Assembly: GCF_018131015.1 (NCBI RefSeq)
Contig: NZ_JAFCJJ010000021.1
Span: 1-64,000 of the forward strand
Source: Bradyrhizobium diazoefficiens
GTDB taxonomy: Bacteria > Pseudomonadota > Alphaproteobacteria > Rhizobiales > Xanthobacteraceae
Direction: 5' to 3'
Length of the DNA stretch: 64,000 bases
Shown: positions 1 to 8,030 of the stretch, piece by piece
How positions within the stretch are numbered: position 1 is the first letter of the stretch
Layout: each line of letters begins with the position of its first letter
Made by a program: the position numbers and the translations under genes
The notes under the pieces: model-generated
What the model was told of the DNA's origin: nothing
Seen by the model: the letters and a program-made list of their open reading frames with translations, nothing else
Database searches by the model: none

Positions 1-90
1 ACCAACAGGCCGCTCGCGAGCGCGCTTCCAAATCGCGCCGTAGCGAGCGGGCGGCCGGCCCGTTACTCCATCTACGGATTGCGGCGATGA
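1..90 (+). CDS. 3' end of an upstream gene, probably an ABC transporter ATPase
   Basis: Frame 1 is open from the window edge to a TGA at 88-90 and ends in RYSIYGLRR. The stop overlaps the ATG of the next gene (ATGA), which implies translational coupling with the ABC-2 permease. ATPase genes commonly precede such permeases, so that identity is inferred from context only. The 29 residues visible carry no diagnostic motif. Confidence 0.5.
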   Translation, partial: TNRPLASALPNRAVASGRPARYSIYGLRR

Positions 91-905
91 AAGAGCTCTC
101 CCTCCATCGCGGCATCTCGGTCCACCGCATCGGCGCGATGATTCTGCGCTACTGGTATCTGCTGATGTCGTCCTGGCCGCGGCTGCTCGAGCTGTTCTAC
201 TGGCCGCTGCTCCAGGTCATCACCTGGGGCTTCCTGCAGCTCTATATCGCCCAAAATGCCAATTTCTTCGCGCGCGCCGGCGGCACGCTGATCGGCGCCG
301 TCATCCTCTGGGACATCCTGTTCCGCGGGCAGCTCGGCTTCTCCATCTCGTTCCTGGAGGAAATGTGGTCGCGCAACCTCGGCAACCTCATGATGAGCCC
401 GCTCAAGCCGATCGAGTTCCTGCTGTCGCTGATGGTCATGAGCGTGATCCGTCTCGCGATCGGCGTGATCCCGATGACGGTGCTCGCGCTGGTCCTGTTT
501 CATTTCAACATCTATGCCCTCGGCCTGCCGCTGATCGCGTTCTTCTGCAACCTGATCTTCACGAGCTGGTCGATCGGCATCTTCGTGTCCGGGCTGGTGG
601 TACGGAACGGGCTGGGTGCCGAAGGCATTGTATGGACGCTGATGTTCGCGGTGATGCCGCTCGCCTGCGTCTACTATCCCGTCAGCGTGCTGCCCGCCTG
701 GCTGCAATATGTCGCCTGGTCGCTGCCGCCGACCTATGTGTTCGAGGGGATGCGCGCGCTGCTGATCGAGAACACCTTCCGGGCCGACCTGATGCTGGCC
801 GCGCTGGCGATCAATGCGGGGCTGCTGGCTGCATCTTTTGGGGCATTCCTTGCCCTCTTGCGCAGCGCCCGGAAACAGGGCTCGCTGCTGTCGAGCGGCG
901 AATAG
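87..905 (+). CDS. ABC-2 type transporter permease
   Basis: 272-residue integral membrane protein of the ABC-2 exporter family (polysaccharide, lipid or drug export). About six hydrophobic segments are visible, starting near residue 25 with a Trp-rich stretch (SSWPRLLELFYWP) and ending with a segment near 235-258. The C-terminal half has the usual ABC-2 pattern: a conserved Pro/Tyr region (YYPVSVLP) followed by LPPTYVFEGMR, close to the family signature before the last helix. The start overlaps the stop of the preceding frame by 4 bp, so it is probably the second gene of an ATPase-permease operon. The exported substrate cannot be told from sequence. Confidence 0.88.
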   Translation: MKELSLHRGISVHRIGAMILRYWYLLMSSWPRLLELFYWPLLQVITWGFLQLYIAQNANFFARAGGTLIGAVILWDILFRGQLGFSISFLEEMWSRNLGNLMMSPLKPIEFLLSLMVMSVIRLAIGVIPMTVLALVLFHFNIYALGLPLIAFFCNLIFTSWSIGIFVSGLVVRNGLGAEGIVWTLMFAVMPLACVYYPVSVLPAWLQYVAWSLPPTYVFEGMRALLIENTFRADLMLAALAINAGLLAASFGAFLALLRSARKQGSLLSSGE

Positions 906-970
906 GTCCACTTTTCCGTGGATTTGGGGTGGTTTTACGGCCCCGGCCTCGTAGAGGTACGGGATGTACA

Positions 971-1002
971 TTGACGCAATATTACGCATTCTGCACTATG
1001 CT
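971..1002 (+). promoter_or_regulatory. Candidate promoter of the PHB depolymerase gene
   Basis: A -35-like TTGACG at 971-976 is followed, 18-20 bp on, by ACTATGCT around 995-1002 as a weak -10. A ribosome binding site AGAGGA (1012-1017) precedes the ATG at 1025. The stretch is rich in TGC/GCA triplets, including GCActaTGC. That resembles the TGC-rich targets described for PhaR-type PHB regulators, but this link is inference. Confidence 0.4.
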
Positions 1003-1024
1003 GCGATGCGAAGAGGAATCGACC

Positions 1025-2353
1025 ATGCCCATTGGTGAGTTTGGCGGCGTGCCGCCCCAGGCAGTAGAAGGCAGCCCGGCCCTGACGACGCCGATGTACT
1101 GGATGTACGAGATGGCGCATGCCTCTCTCAATCCGGCGCGAGCCATCTCCGACGCGACCAAGCTGCTGTTTCAGAATCCCCTCAATCCCTGGACGCGCAC
1201 CGAGGTCGGCAAGTCCGTCGCCGCGGCCTGCGAATTGTTCGAGCGCACCACGCGCCGCTACGGCAAGCCGGAATGGGGTCTGCCCGAGACCGAGGTCAAC
1301 GGCATCCGCGTCCCCGTCGAGGTCCGCTCGGTCTGGGAAAAGCCGTTCTGCCGGCTGCTCTACTTCGATCGCAAGTTCACCCGTCCGCTGCGGAGCCCGC
1401 AGCCGCGCGTGCTGATCGTCGCGCCGATGTCCGGCCACTATGCGACGCTGCTCCGCGGCACCGTCGAGGCCTTCCTGCCCGCGCATGAGGTCTACATCAC
1501 CGACTGGGCCGACGCCCGCATGGTGCCCCTGAGCGAAGGCCGCTTCGATCTCGACGACTACATCGACTACGTCATCGAGATGCTGCATGTCCTCGGCGGC
1601 AACACCCATGTTCTGGCGGTGTGCCAACCCTCCGTGCCCGTGCTCGCTGCCGTCTCGGTGATGGAAGCGCGCCGCGATCCCTTCGTGCCGACGTCGATGA
1701 CGCTGATGGGCGGCCCGATCGACACCCGCCGCAATCCCACCGCGGTGAATAATCTTGCCCAGGAGCGCGGCATCGACTGGTTCCGCAACCACGTGATCAC
1801 CAAGGTGCCATTCCCGCATCCGGGCATGATGCGCGACGTCTATCCGGGCTTCCTGCAGCTCAACGGCTTCATCAGCATGAATCTCGACCGGCACATGGAC
1901 GCCCACAAGCGTCTGTTTGCCAATCTGGTGAAGGGCGACGGCGACCTCGTCGACAAGCATCGCGACTTCTATGACGAATATCTCGCGGTGATGGATCTCC
2001 CCGCCGAGTATTATCTGCAGACGGTCGACACCGTGTTCGTGAAGCACGCGCTGCCGAAGGGCGAGATGACCCATCGCGGAACCCGCGTCGATCCCTCGAA
2101 GGTGACGCGCGTCGCGCTGATGACGGTCGAAGGCGAGAACGACGACATCTCCGGGCTCGGTCAGACCGAGGCCACGCACACCCTGTGCAGCTCGATTCCC
2201 GATCATCGCCGTGTTCATTACGTCCAGAAGGGCGTCGGACATTACGGCGTGTTCAACGGCTCGCGCTTCAAGTCGGAAATCGTGCCGCGGATTCACGACT
2301 TCATGGTCTCCGCTGCGAATCCGAGCTCGTTGCAAGCTCTCGCGGCTGAATAA
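1025..2353 (+). CDS. phaZ: Intracellular polyhydroxybutyrate depolymerase
   Basis: 442-residue alpha/beta-hydrolase of the intracellular PhaZ family, which mobilises stored poly-3-hydroxybutyrate granules. No signal peptide is present, as expected for a cytoplasmic granule enzyme. The lipase box is replaced by a cysteine-centred elbow, HVLAVCQPSVPVLA (near residues 196-209); a Cys nucleophile is known in Ralstonia PhaZa1-type enzymes. A GHY triplet near residue 410 (VQKGVGHYGVF) supplies the likely catalytic His. The ATG at 1025 is chosen because AGAGGA lies 7 bp upstream; the reading frame stays open further upstream (from 365) only as read-through of the permease gene's alternative frame. 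Monocistronic. Confidence 0.9.
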   Translation: MPIGEFGGVPPQAVEGSPALTTPMYWMYEMAHASLNPARAISDATKLLFQNPLNPWTRTEVGKSVAAACELFERTTRRYGKPEWGLPETEVNGIRVPVEVRSVWEKPFCRLLYFDRKFTRPLRSPQPRVLIVAPMSGHYATLLRGTVEAFLPAHEVYITDWADARMVPLSEGRFDLDDYIDYVIEMLHVLGGNTHVLAVCQPSVPVLAAVSVMEARRDPFVPTSMTLMGGPIDTRRNPTAVNNLAQERGIDWFRNHVITKVPFPHPGMMRDVYPGFLQLNGFISMNLDRHMDAHKRLFANLVKGDGDLVDKHRDFYDEYLAVMDLPAEYYLQTVDTVFVKHALPKGEMTHRGTRVDPSKVTRVALMTVEGENDDISGLGQTEATHTLCSSIPDHRRVHYVQKGVGHYGVFNGSRFKSEIVPRIHDFMVSAANPSSLQALAAE

Positions 2354-2391
2354 CTGCATATTTCGGCTTTCCCGTCGAAAATCTGGTCCCT

Positions 2392-2546
2392 GCCGGGCGC
2401 TCCGGCGGGGCTTCAAAGCCGCCAGATTCGAGGTATTTAGGTAGCTCTGTAGGAGTGAGTCTGACCTCACCTCTTGGGGGTGCCGCATGCGTCCGGGACA
2501 GGTGAAAATACGGGGTTCCAACCCCAGTCTGTAGGGTCTCCCGGAC
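2392..2546 (+). other. Candidate structured RNA or leader region between phaZ and the metallopeptidase gene
   Basis: This 302-bp intergenic gap (2354-2655) holds several strong short stems: GCCGG/CCGGC (2392-2406), GGCGG...CCGCC (404-423 of the same block), GTGAG/CTCAC (2455-2470), and an 8-bp closing stem GTCCGGGA (2491-2498) with TCCCGGAC (2539-2546) that encloses GGGGT-TCCA-ACCCC (2512-2525). No known riboswitch consensus, SRP RNA, tmRNA or RNase P core motif is recognised. No convincing T-tract follows. The strand is assigned only because both flanking genes point right. It may be a small RNA or just a repeat. Confidence 0.3.
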
Positions 2547-2655
2547 GGTCGAACCCCTGTATATTGGGCAAATGATTTGTTTTTGCGCCGAGCGCTTTCC
2601 CTGGCGGCGGTTATGGCAGAATCCGGGCGAACTCCTCCTCCCCGGACTGACAGAC

Positions 2656-3411
2656 ATGGCCACGCGCGCGCTCCTCTATCGGCGGCCCCACGAACCCAAG
2701 ACCCTTCTCATCACGCATGGCTCGCAGTTCTTTGCGATCCGGCTGCGCCGTCATCGTCGCGCGAGACGCTATACGCTGCGAATTCATCCAAGTGACCGCG
2801 AAGCGATCCTCACCATGCCGCCGCGCGGCACGCTCGCCGAGGCAAAAGACTTCGCGCAGCGTCACGGCGCCTGGATCGCGGCACGCCTCGGCCGTCTGCC
2901 GAAGGCCGCGCCGTTTCAACCTGGCACAGTGATACCGCTTCGCGGCTTGCCCCATCGCATCGTTCATCGCGCCGGCGCGCGCGGCACGGTGTGGACCGAG
3001 ATGCGCGAGAGCGGTGAACGCATTCTCTGCGTCGCCGGCGGGCTCGAATATGTCGACCGCCGCGTCGGCGACTTCCTCAAGCGCGAGGCGCGGCGCGAGC
3101 TGCAGCGTTCGGCGGAGGTGTATGCCGCCGAGCTCGGCGTCAAGGTCAAGCGGCTCTCGATCCGCGACCAGTCCAGCCGCTGGGGCTCCTGCACCTCGGC
3201 GGGCTCGCTGTCGTTCTCCTGGCGCCTGATCCTCGCGCCGCCGTTCGTGCTCGACTATCTCGCCGCCCACGAGGTCGCCCATCTCGTCGAGATGAACCAC
3301 TCGGCGCGGTTCTGGCGGGTGTGCGGCAAGGTGTGCCCATCGATGGAGCGCGCCAAGAAGTGGCTCGACACCTACGGCAATGATCTGCACCGGTATGGGG
3401 TCGAGGATTAG
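2656..3411 (+). CDS. YgjP-like metal-dependent peptidase (DUF45)
   Basis: 251-residue protein of the YgjP/DUF45 family, zinc metallopeptidase-like proteins related to SprT/WLM peptidases. The zinc site is AAHEVAHLVEMNHSARFW (near residue 204), giving HEVAH with a third ligand candidate downstream. The family hallmark RWGSC(T) is present just upstream (SSRWGSCTSAG). The N-terminal third is basic (RLRRHRRARR). The ATG at 2656 is preferred over an in-frame ATG at 2572 because the extra 28 residues have no family counterpart. The substrate is unknown for the family. It stands alone, followed by a palindromic repeat. Confidence 0.85.
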   Translation: MATRALLYRRPHEPKTLLITHGSQFFAIRLRRHRRARRYTLRIHPSDREAILTMPPRGTLAEAKDFAQRHGAWIAARLGRLPKAAPFQPGTVIPLRGLPHRIVHRAGARGTVWTEMRESGERILCVAGGLEYVDRRVGDFLKREARRELQRSAEVYAAELGVKVKRLSIRDQSSRWGSCTSAGSLSFSWRLILAPPFVLDYLAAHEVAHLVEMNHSARFWRVCGKVCPSMERAKKWLDTYGNDLHRYGVED

Positions 3412-3430
3412 GGCTTCGCTGCCAACATTG

Positions 3431-3530
3431 TCATCGTCCGCGAAGGCGGACGATCCAGTATCCAGAGGCCGTTGTTGTTAGACCGAGACGCCGCGGCGTA
3501 CTGGATTCCCCGCCTTCGCGGGGAATGACA
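3431..3530. repeat. Palindromic intergenic repeat (CCAGTA/TACTGG type)
   Basis: About 100 bp imperfect palindrome. The left half is a GTCCGCgaagGCGGAC hairpin followed by GATCCAGTA; the right half begins TACTGGAT and holds CCCCGCcttcGCGGGG. It lies between the converging ends of the metallopeptidase and penicillin-binding protein genes. A second copy with the same architecture is at 25427-25532. Confidence 0.8.
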
Positions 3531-3687
3531 GTGGAGGATGCGGCGATTGCGCCGCGCGGCCGATTTGCCCCATCGCCTCAAAGCCTTCGCCCCATCCACC
3601 CAACATCGCGCGCGCGGTCGTCCGCATCAGTGCATGGGGTTGTTTTCGACATTTTTGTTTTGAGGCGCCGCGGACCTCGAGGCGAGC

Positions 3688-5901
3688 CTATCGATTTCCG
3701 CCGAACAGCCGGTCCATCAGCCAGCCATCGAGCCCTGCGGCTGCCTCCGGCCGCGCGTTGGTGCGCGTCGGCGGCGGGCGATAGCCACCGCTATTGGCTT
3801 GAGCCGGCGGCGGCGCGGCCGCCGTTGGCGGCGATACCTGCGAAGCCGCCTGCGCGAGGTTCGACAGGCCCCAGCTCGCCTGTGCGCTCGGCAGGGCGGC
3901 CACCGGCACGCCCTCGTGCGCGGTGCGCATGAAGCGCGACCAGACCTCGACCGGCAGGCCGCCGCCCGTCGCCTTCCTGGTCGGCGAGTTGTCGTCATTG
4001 CCGAGCCAGACGCCGGTGACGAGGTTGGCGGTGTAGCCGATGAACCAGGCGTCGCGGTAATCCTGGCTGGTGCCGGTCTTGCCGGCCGCCGGCCAGCCGG
4101 GGATCTCCGCCTTCTTGGCGGTGCCGCTGACCAGCGTCTCCCGCATCATCGCATTCATCATGCCGACATAGCGCGGCTCGATCACCTGGTTGCGCTCCTC
4201 CGCCTGGCGCATGTAGAGCAGCTTGCCGTCGACCGTCTTGATCCGCCGCACCACGTGCGGCGTGACCGCGAAGCCGCCATTGGCGAACGGCGCATAGGCA
4301 CCGACCAGCTCGACGACGGACACTTCGGACGTGCCGAGCGCGATCGAGGCGTTGGGCTCGAGTTTCGAGGCGATGCCGAGCCGGTGCGCGGTACGCACCA
4401 CGTTCTTCGGCCCGACCTCGAGGCCGAGGCGGATGGCGACGGTGTTGAGCGACATCGCCAGCGCCTGGGTCAGCGTCACCGGGCCGAAATATTCATGGGT
4501 GTAGTTCTCGGGCTTCCAGCCCTTGACCTCGATCGGCGCGTCCTGGCGCACGGTGTCGGGCGTCAACCCGGCCTCGAGCGCGGTCAGGTAGACGAACGGC
4601 TTGAACGAGGAGCCGGGCTGCCGCCTCGCCGTGACTGCGCGGTTGTACTGGCTGTCGGAATAGTTCCGCCCGCCCACCATGGCGCGCACCGCGCCGTCGG
4701 GCGTCATCGCCACCAGCGCGCCCTGGCTGACATTGAACTTGACGCTCTTCGCCGCGAGCTCGTCGATGATGGCGGCTTCCGCCACGCTCTGCAGCTTTGG
4801 ATCGATCGTGGTCTCGACCGTGATGCTCTGGTCGATCTGGCCGACGAGGTCGTCCAGCACCTCGCCGATCCAGTCGGCGACATAGTTGACGGTGCCGGCG
4901 CCGGCCGGCTTCACATTGTACGAGGGATGGCCGATCGAGGCCTTGGCCTGGGCGTCGGTGATGAATTTTGCATCCGCCATCGCCGCGAGCACGACCTGCG
5001 CGCGGGCTTCGGCGCCTTCGGGGTTGCGGTTCGGCGCAAGGCGCGACGGCGATTTGACGAGGCCGGCGAGCATCGCGGCCTCCGCGACGGTGACGGCTCT
5101 CGCTGGCTTGCCGAAATATTTTTGCGCAGCCGCCTCGACGCCGTAGGCGCCGGAGCCGAAATAGACGCGGTTGAGATAGAGCTCCAAAATCTCGTTCTTG
5201 GAATGCTTGCGCTCCAGCCAGATCGCGAGCTCGGCCTCCTGCAGCTTGCGCTGCATGGTGCGCTCCTGGGTCAGGAACAGGTTCTTGGCGAGCTGCTGCG
5301 TCAGGGTCGAGCCGCCCTGCGACACGCCGCGATGCACGACATTGGTGACCAGCGCGCGCAAAATGCCGACGGGGTCGATGCCGAAATGCGAATAGAAGCG
5401 GCGGTCCTCGATGGCGATGAAGGCCTTGGGCAAATAGGGCGGCAGATCCTTCAGCGACACGTTGGCGCCCGCCATCTCGCCGCGCTGCGCCAGCAGGCTG
5501 CCGTCGATGCCGACGATCTGGATGGTCGGCGGGCGCTTGGGGATCTCGAGCGACTGGATCGGCGGCAAATGGGCGCCGACATAGATCACGACGCCGATCA
5601 CGGCGATCATGCCCCACAGGCCGAGCACCGCGCCCCAATAGACCAGCCGGCCGAGGCCAAAGCCTCCGCGCGACTTCGACCGCCGCTTGGCGCCGCTGCG
5701 TCCGCTGGAAGCCTTGCGCTCGCGCGGCGGCTCGTCGTCGGGCTCCTCGCTCTTGCGCCTGGCGGATGGCTTGCCGGACTTTTTCGGCTTGTCCTCGGCG
5801 TTGGGGATGCGGTCGGCCGCGGTCAGGCGCAGGTCGGCGAGCGCGGCAGGCAAGCCGAACAACGGCTCCTTCCGCCCAGCCTTTTTCTTTCCCCACGCCA
5901 T
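3688..5901 (-). CDS. Class A penicillin-binding protein, PBP1A-like bifunctional transglycosylase/transpeptidase
   Basis: 737-residue peptidoglycan synthase. Order: a strongly basic cytoplasmic tail of about 85 residues (RKSEEPDDEPPRERK..., RRSKSRGG), one membrane anchor (about 88-112), a GT51 glycosyltransferase with EDRRFYSHFGID, GGSTLTQQLAKN and ELYLNRVYFG, then the penicillin-binding transpeptidase with SSFK (RQPGSSFKPF), SLN and KTGT (AAGKTGTSQDYRDAWF). All catalytic residues are intact: the glycosyltransferase Glu in EDRRF and the SxxK Ser. The C-terminus is a Pro/Ala-rich linker ending GLDGWLMDRLFGGNR. Shorter than many PBP1A proteins, with no inserted OB domain obvious. Monocistronic, reading left. 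Confidence 0.92.
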   Translation of the reverse strand: MAWGKKKAGRKEPLFGLPAALADLRLTAADRIPNAEDKPKKSGKPSARRKSEEPDDEPPRERKASSGRSGAKRRSKSRGGFGLGRLVYWGAVLGLWGMIAVIGVVIYVGAHLPPIQSLEIPKRPPTIQIVGIDGSLLAQRGEMAGANVSLKDLPPYLPKAFIAIEDRRFYSHFGIDPVGILRALVTNVVHRGVSQGGSTLTQQLAKNLFLTQERTMQRKLQEAELAIWLERKHSKNEILELYLNRVYFGSGAYGVEAAAQKYFGKPARAVTVAEAAMLAGLVKSPSRLAPNRNPEGAEARAQVVLAAMADAKFITDAQAKASIGHPSYNVKPAGAGTVNYVADWIGEVLDDLVGQIDQSITVETTIDPKLQSVAEAAIIDELAAKSVKFNVSQGALVAMTPDGAVRAMVGGRNYSDSQYNRAVTARRQPGSSFKPFVYLTALEAGLTPDTVRQDAPIEVKGWKPENYTHEYFGPVTLTQALAMSLNTVAIRLGLEVGPKNVVRTAHRLGIASKLEPNASIALGTSEVSVVELVGAYAPFANGGFAVTPHVVRRIKTVDGKLLYMRQAEERNQVIEPRYVGMMNAMMRETLVSGTAKKAEIPGWPAAGKTGTSQDYRDAWFIGYTANLVTGVWLGNDDNSPTRKATGGGLPVEVWSRFMRTAHEGVPVAALPSAQASWGLSNLAQAASQVSPPTAAAPPPAQANSGGYRPPPTRTNARPEAAAGLDGWLMDRLFGGNR

Positions 5902-6062
5902 ACGAAACGCCCGGTCAGCCCGCCCCGCCGCACGCTATCCTTCGCTGTTTAAGGCCCGGTTACCCCGTGCTTAACGCTTGGTTAGGAGATGCGGCATTCG
6001 CCGGCCGCAGTTCCGCTGATCGCGTGCCGGGGTTAGGATCACGGGCAACAAGGGAGAGGCGC

Positions 6063-6488
6063 ATGGGCCATATCGATCCGACCAAGGAAATCTTTGCGCA
6101 ATTCCGGGACAACGACCGCCCGGGGCCGATCCACATGCTCAACCTCGTGCGCCTGCGCAAGGACGCCGCCTATCCTGACGGCCGCAAGGCGAGCGGCGCG
6201 GAAGCCTATGCCGCCTATGGCCGCGAGAGCGGCCCGGTGTTCGAACGCTTGGGGGGCCGCATCGTCTGGCAGGGCAAGTTCGAGCTGATGCTGATCGGCC
6301 CGCAAGAGGAGCGCTGGGACCATTGCTTCATCGCCGAATATCCGAGCGTTGCCGCCTTCGTCGAGATGATCCGCGACCCCGTCTATCGCGAGGCGGTCAA
6401 GCACCGCCAGGCCGCAGTCGAGGATTCCAGGCTGATCCGGCACGCCGTGCTGCCGGTGGGCAAGAACTTTGGTGAGATACCGGCCTGA
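6063..6488 (+). CDS. DUF1330 domain protein
   Basis: 141-residue soluble protein with the DUF1330 dimeric alpha/beta-barrel pattern: PIHMLNLVRLR near residue 20, YAAYGRESGPVFERLGGRIVW and FIAEYPSVAAFVEMIRDPVYREAVKHRQAAVEDS. The last element, YPS...F..M..DP.Y, is the family signature. The biochemical role is unknown for the family. The ATG at 6063 is preceded by GGGAGAGG at good distance; the frame extends upstream to 5766 only through the antisense side of the PBP gene. Convergent with the binding-protein gene downstream. Confidence 0.85.
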   Translation: MGHIDPTKEIFAQFRDNDRPGPIHMLNLVRLRKDAAYPDGRKASGAEAYAAYGRESGPVFERLGGRIVWQGKFELMLIGPQEERWDHCFIAEYPSVAAFVEMIRDPVYREAVKHRQAAVEDSRLIRHAVLPVGKNFGEIPA

Positions 6489-6515
6489 ACGCCGTGACGT
6501 GGGTCTCTCTCCGCC

Positions 6516-6600
6516 GTCATGGCCGGGCTTGACCCGGCCATCCACGACTTCCTTTGCAGCTCCAAGAACGTGGATGCCCGGGACAAGCCCGGGCATGACG
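6516..6600. repeat. Palindromic intergenic repeat at a convergent gene end
   Basis: 85-bp palindrome: GTCAT, a GGCCGGGcttgaCCCGGCC hairpin and ATCCACG in the left half, CGTGGAT, a GCCCGGGacaaGCCCGGGC hairpin and ATGAC in the right half. It sits between the 3' ends of the DUF1330 gene and the first binding-protein gene, where it could stop transcription from both sides. Confidence 0.8.
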
Positions 6601-6623
6601 TCGTTGAGGCATTTTTTCGAGAA

Positions 6624-7850
6624 CTAACCCGCCGGACCCGCGTCCTCCAGGATCGGGCCGAACAGCTCCCAGCGCTCGCCGTTGAACTTCATCATCTGAA
6701 GCTGCTTGTTGACGCGGTAATCGGTCGGAGAGGTGTTGGCCTTGATGCCGGGCAGCGCGAGGTCGCCGGTGACGTCCTTGAGTGACGCCGCCTGCTTCAT
6801 CACGTTCTCGCGCGTCAGGTCGTCGCCGCACTGCTGCAACACATGGACCAGCAATTGGGCGGTCGAGTAGCCGTAGGTGTTGAAGTTGGAGTCCTTGTCG
6901 CCGTCGGGATAGTACTTCGCCATGAACTCGAAATACTTCTTCATGCCGGCGTCGTCCTTCCAGGTCGGATCGAGCGGATCCTTGCCGTAGTTGGTCGAGA
7001 TGACGCCCTTGGCGGCCTCGAGACCGGCGGGCTTCAGCACCGCGCCGACCGAGGTGGCATTGATGTCGACGATCTGCACGGGATGCCAGTTGAGCTCCGC
7101 GATCTTCTTGATCGCCTGCGCGGCCTGCTTCGGCGTGGTGGCGCTGAAGAACAGGTCGGCGCCGGCATCCTTGATCTTGAGGATCTGCGAATCGACGGTC
7201 GGGTCGGAAACTTCATAGGACGCTTCCATCACGATCATCTTGGCCGCCTTGTCGCCGAGGCCGTCCTTGATGCCGTTCAAATAGTCCTTACCGAGGTCGT
7301 CGTTCTGATAGAGGATGCCGATCTTGGCGTTCGGATGCTCCTTCAGTATGTACTGGCCGTAGATGCGGCCTTCGACGAAGTAGTTCGGGTTGTAGCCCAT
7401 GGTCCACTTGAAATTCTTCGGATCGGTGAACCGTGAGGCGCCGGTGGCTGCGAACAGCTGCGGCACCTTCTTGGAATTGAGATATTTCTGCACGGCGGCG
7501 TTGGGCGGCGTGCCGATGAGCTGGAAGGTCAGGAGCACCTCGTCGCCCTCGACGAGCTTGCGCACCTGTTCCACGGCTTTCGGCGGCGAATAGGCGTCGT
7601 CATACTGGATCAGGTTGATCTTGCGGCCGTTGATGCCGCCCTGGTCGTTGATCATCTTGAAATAGGCGGCCTGGGTCTTGCCGATCGACGAATAGGCCGA
7701 CGCCGGTCCCGAGAACGGCACGGTCTGTCCGACCTTGATCTCGGTGTCGCTGGCGCCCGCATCGTATTTCTTCTGGGCATAGGCCACGGATACCGACAGC
7801 GCCAGGGTCAGCGCCGTCGTCGCGGCCGCATGCAGAATCCCAATCCTCAT
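6624..7850 (-). CDS. Branched-chain amino acid-type ABC transporter substrate-binding protein (copy 1)
   Basis: 408-residue periplasmic binding protein of the LivJ / peripla_BP_6 family. A signal peptide is visible (LALSVSVAYA-QKKYDAGA). The mature part has the typical opening TEIKVGQTVPFSGPAS and then YFKMINDQGGINGRKINLIQYDD. No permease or ATPase gene lies nearby, so its transporter partner is elsewhere. It is closely similar along its whole length to the protein at 8031-9251 and follows it on the same strand, a tandem duplication. The ATG at 7850 is preferred because it starts the signal peptide directly. The ligand may be an amino acid, urea, aromatic acid or similar. Confidence 0.9.
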   Translation of the reverse strand: MRIGILHAAATTALTLALSVSVAYAQKKYDAGASDTEIKVGQTVPFSGPASAYSSIGKTQAAYFKMINDQGGINGRKINLIQYDDAYSPPKAVEQVRKLVEGDEVLLTFQLIGTPPNAAVQKYLNSKKVPQLFAATGASRFTDPKNFKWTMGYNPNYFVEGRIYGQYILKEHPNAKIGILYQNDDLGKDYLNGIKDGLGDKAAKMIVMEASYEVSDPTVDSQILKIKDAGADLFFSATTPKQAAQAIKKIAELNWHPVQIVDINATSVGAVLKPAGLEAAKGVISTNYGKDPLDPTWKDDAGMKKYFEFMAKYYPDGDKDSNFNTYGYSTAQLLVHVLQQCGDDLTRENVMKQAASLKDVTGDLALPGIKANTSPTDYRVNKQLQMMKFNGERWELFGPILEDAGPAG

Positions 7851-7980
7851 TCGCAATTTCCTCGATTTTGTTCTTTGCGGATGTCTGCCGGGCACGCTGC
7901 TGCGCGCCCCGACGCCATCGCTGCGCGGGAGTGTGGAGGAACGATTGCTGCAACGCAAGCTCGGGAGGTGTCCGTAGTTC

Positions 7981-8014
7981 GTCGGGTGGGTTACGGTTCG
8001 TTAACCCACCCGAC
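7981..8014 (-). terminator. 13-bp stem hairpin between the two binding-protein genes
   Basis: Perfect inverted repeat GTCGGGTGGGTTA (7981-7993) and its complement (8002-8014) with an 8-nt loop, 17 bp past the stop of the upstream binding-protein gene. There is no T-run after it on the minus strand. It could be a rho-independent-like terminator, an RNA-stabilising hairpin or a minor palindromic repeat. Confidence 0.45.
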
Positions 8015-8030
8015 CAGATCGGCCCTAAAA

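Noticed and set aside
2354..2655. ROSE heat-shock element, 4.5S RNA, tmRNA or RNase P RNA
   Set aside because: No U-rich anti-Shine-Dalgarno structure next to a start, no GGAAGCAGCC-type SRP tetraloop region, no tmRNA tag-like codons and no RNase P core motif found.
3799..5952. 717-codon plus-strand frame over the PBP1A gene
   Set aside because: Composition is that of a complement-strand shadow, and the PBP motifs on the other strand are intact.
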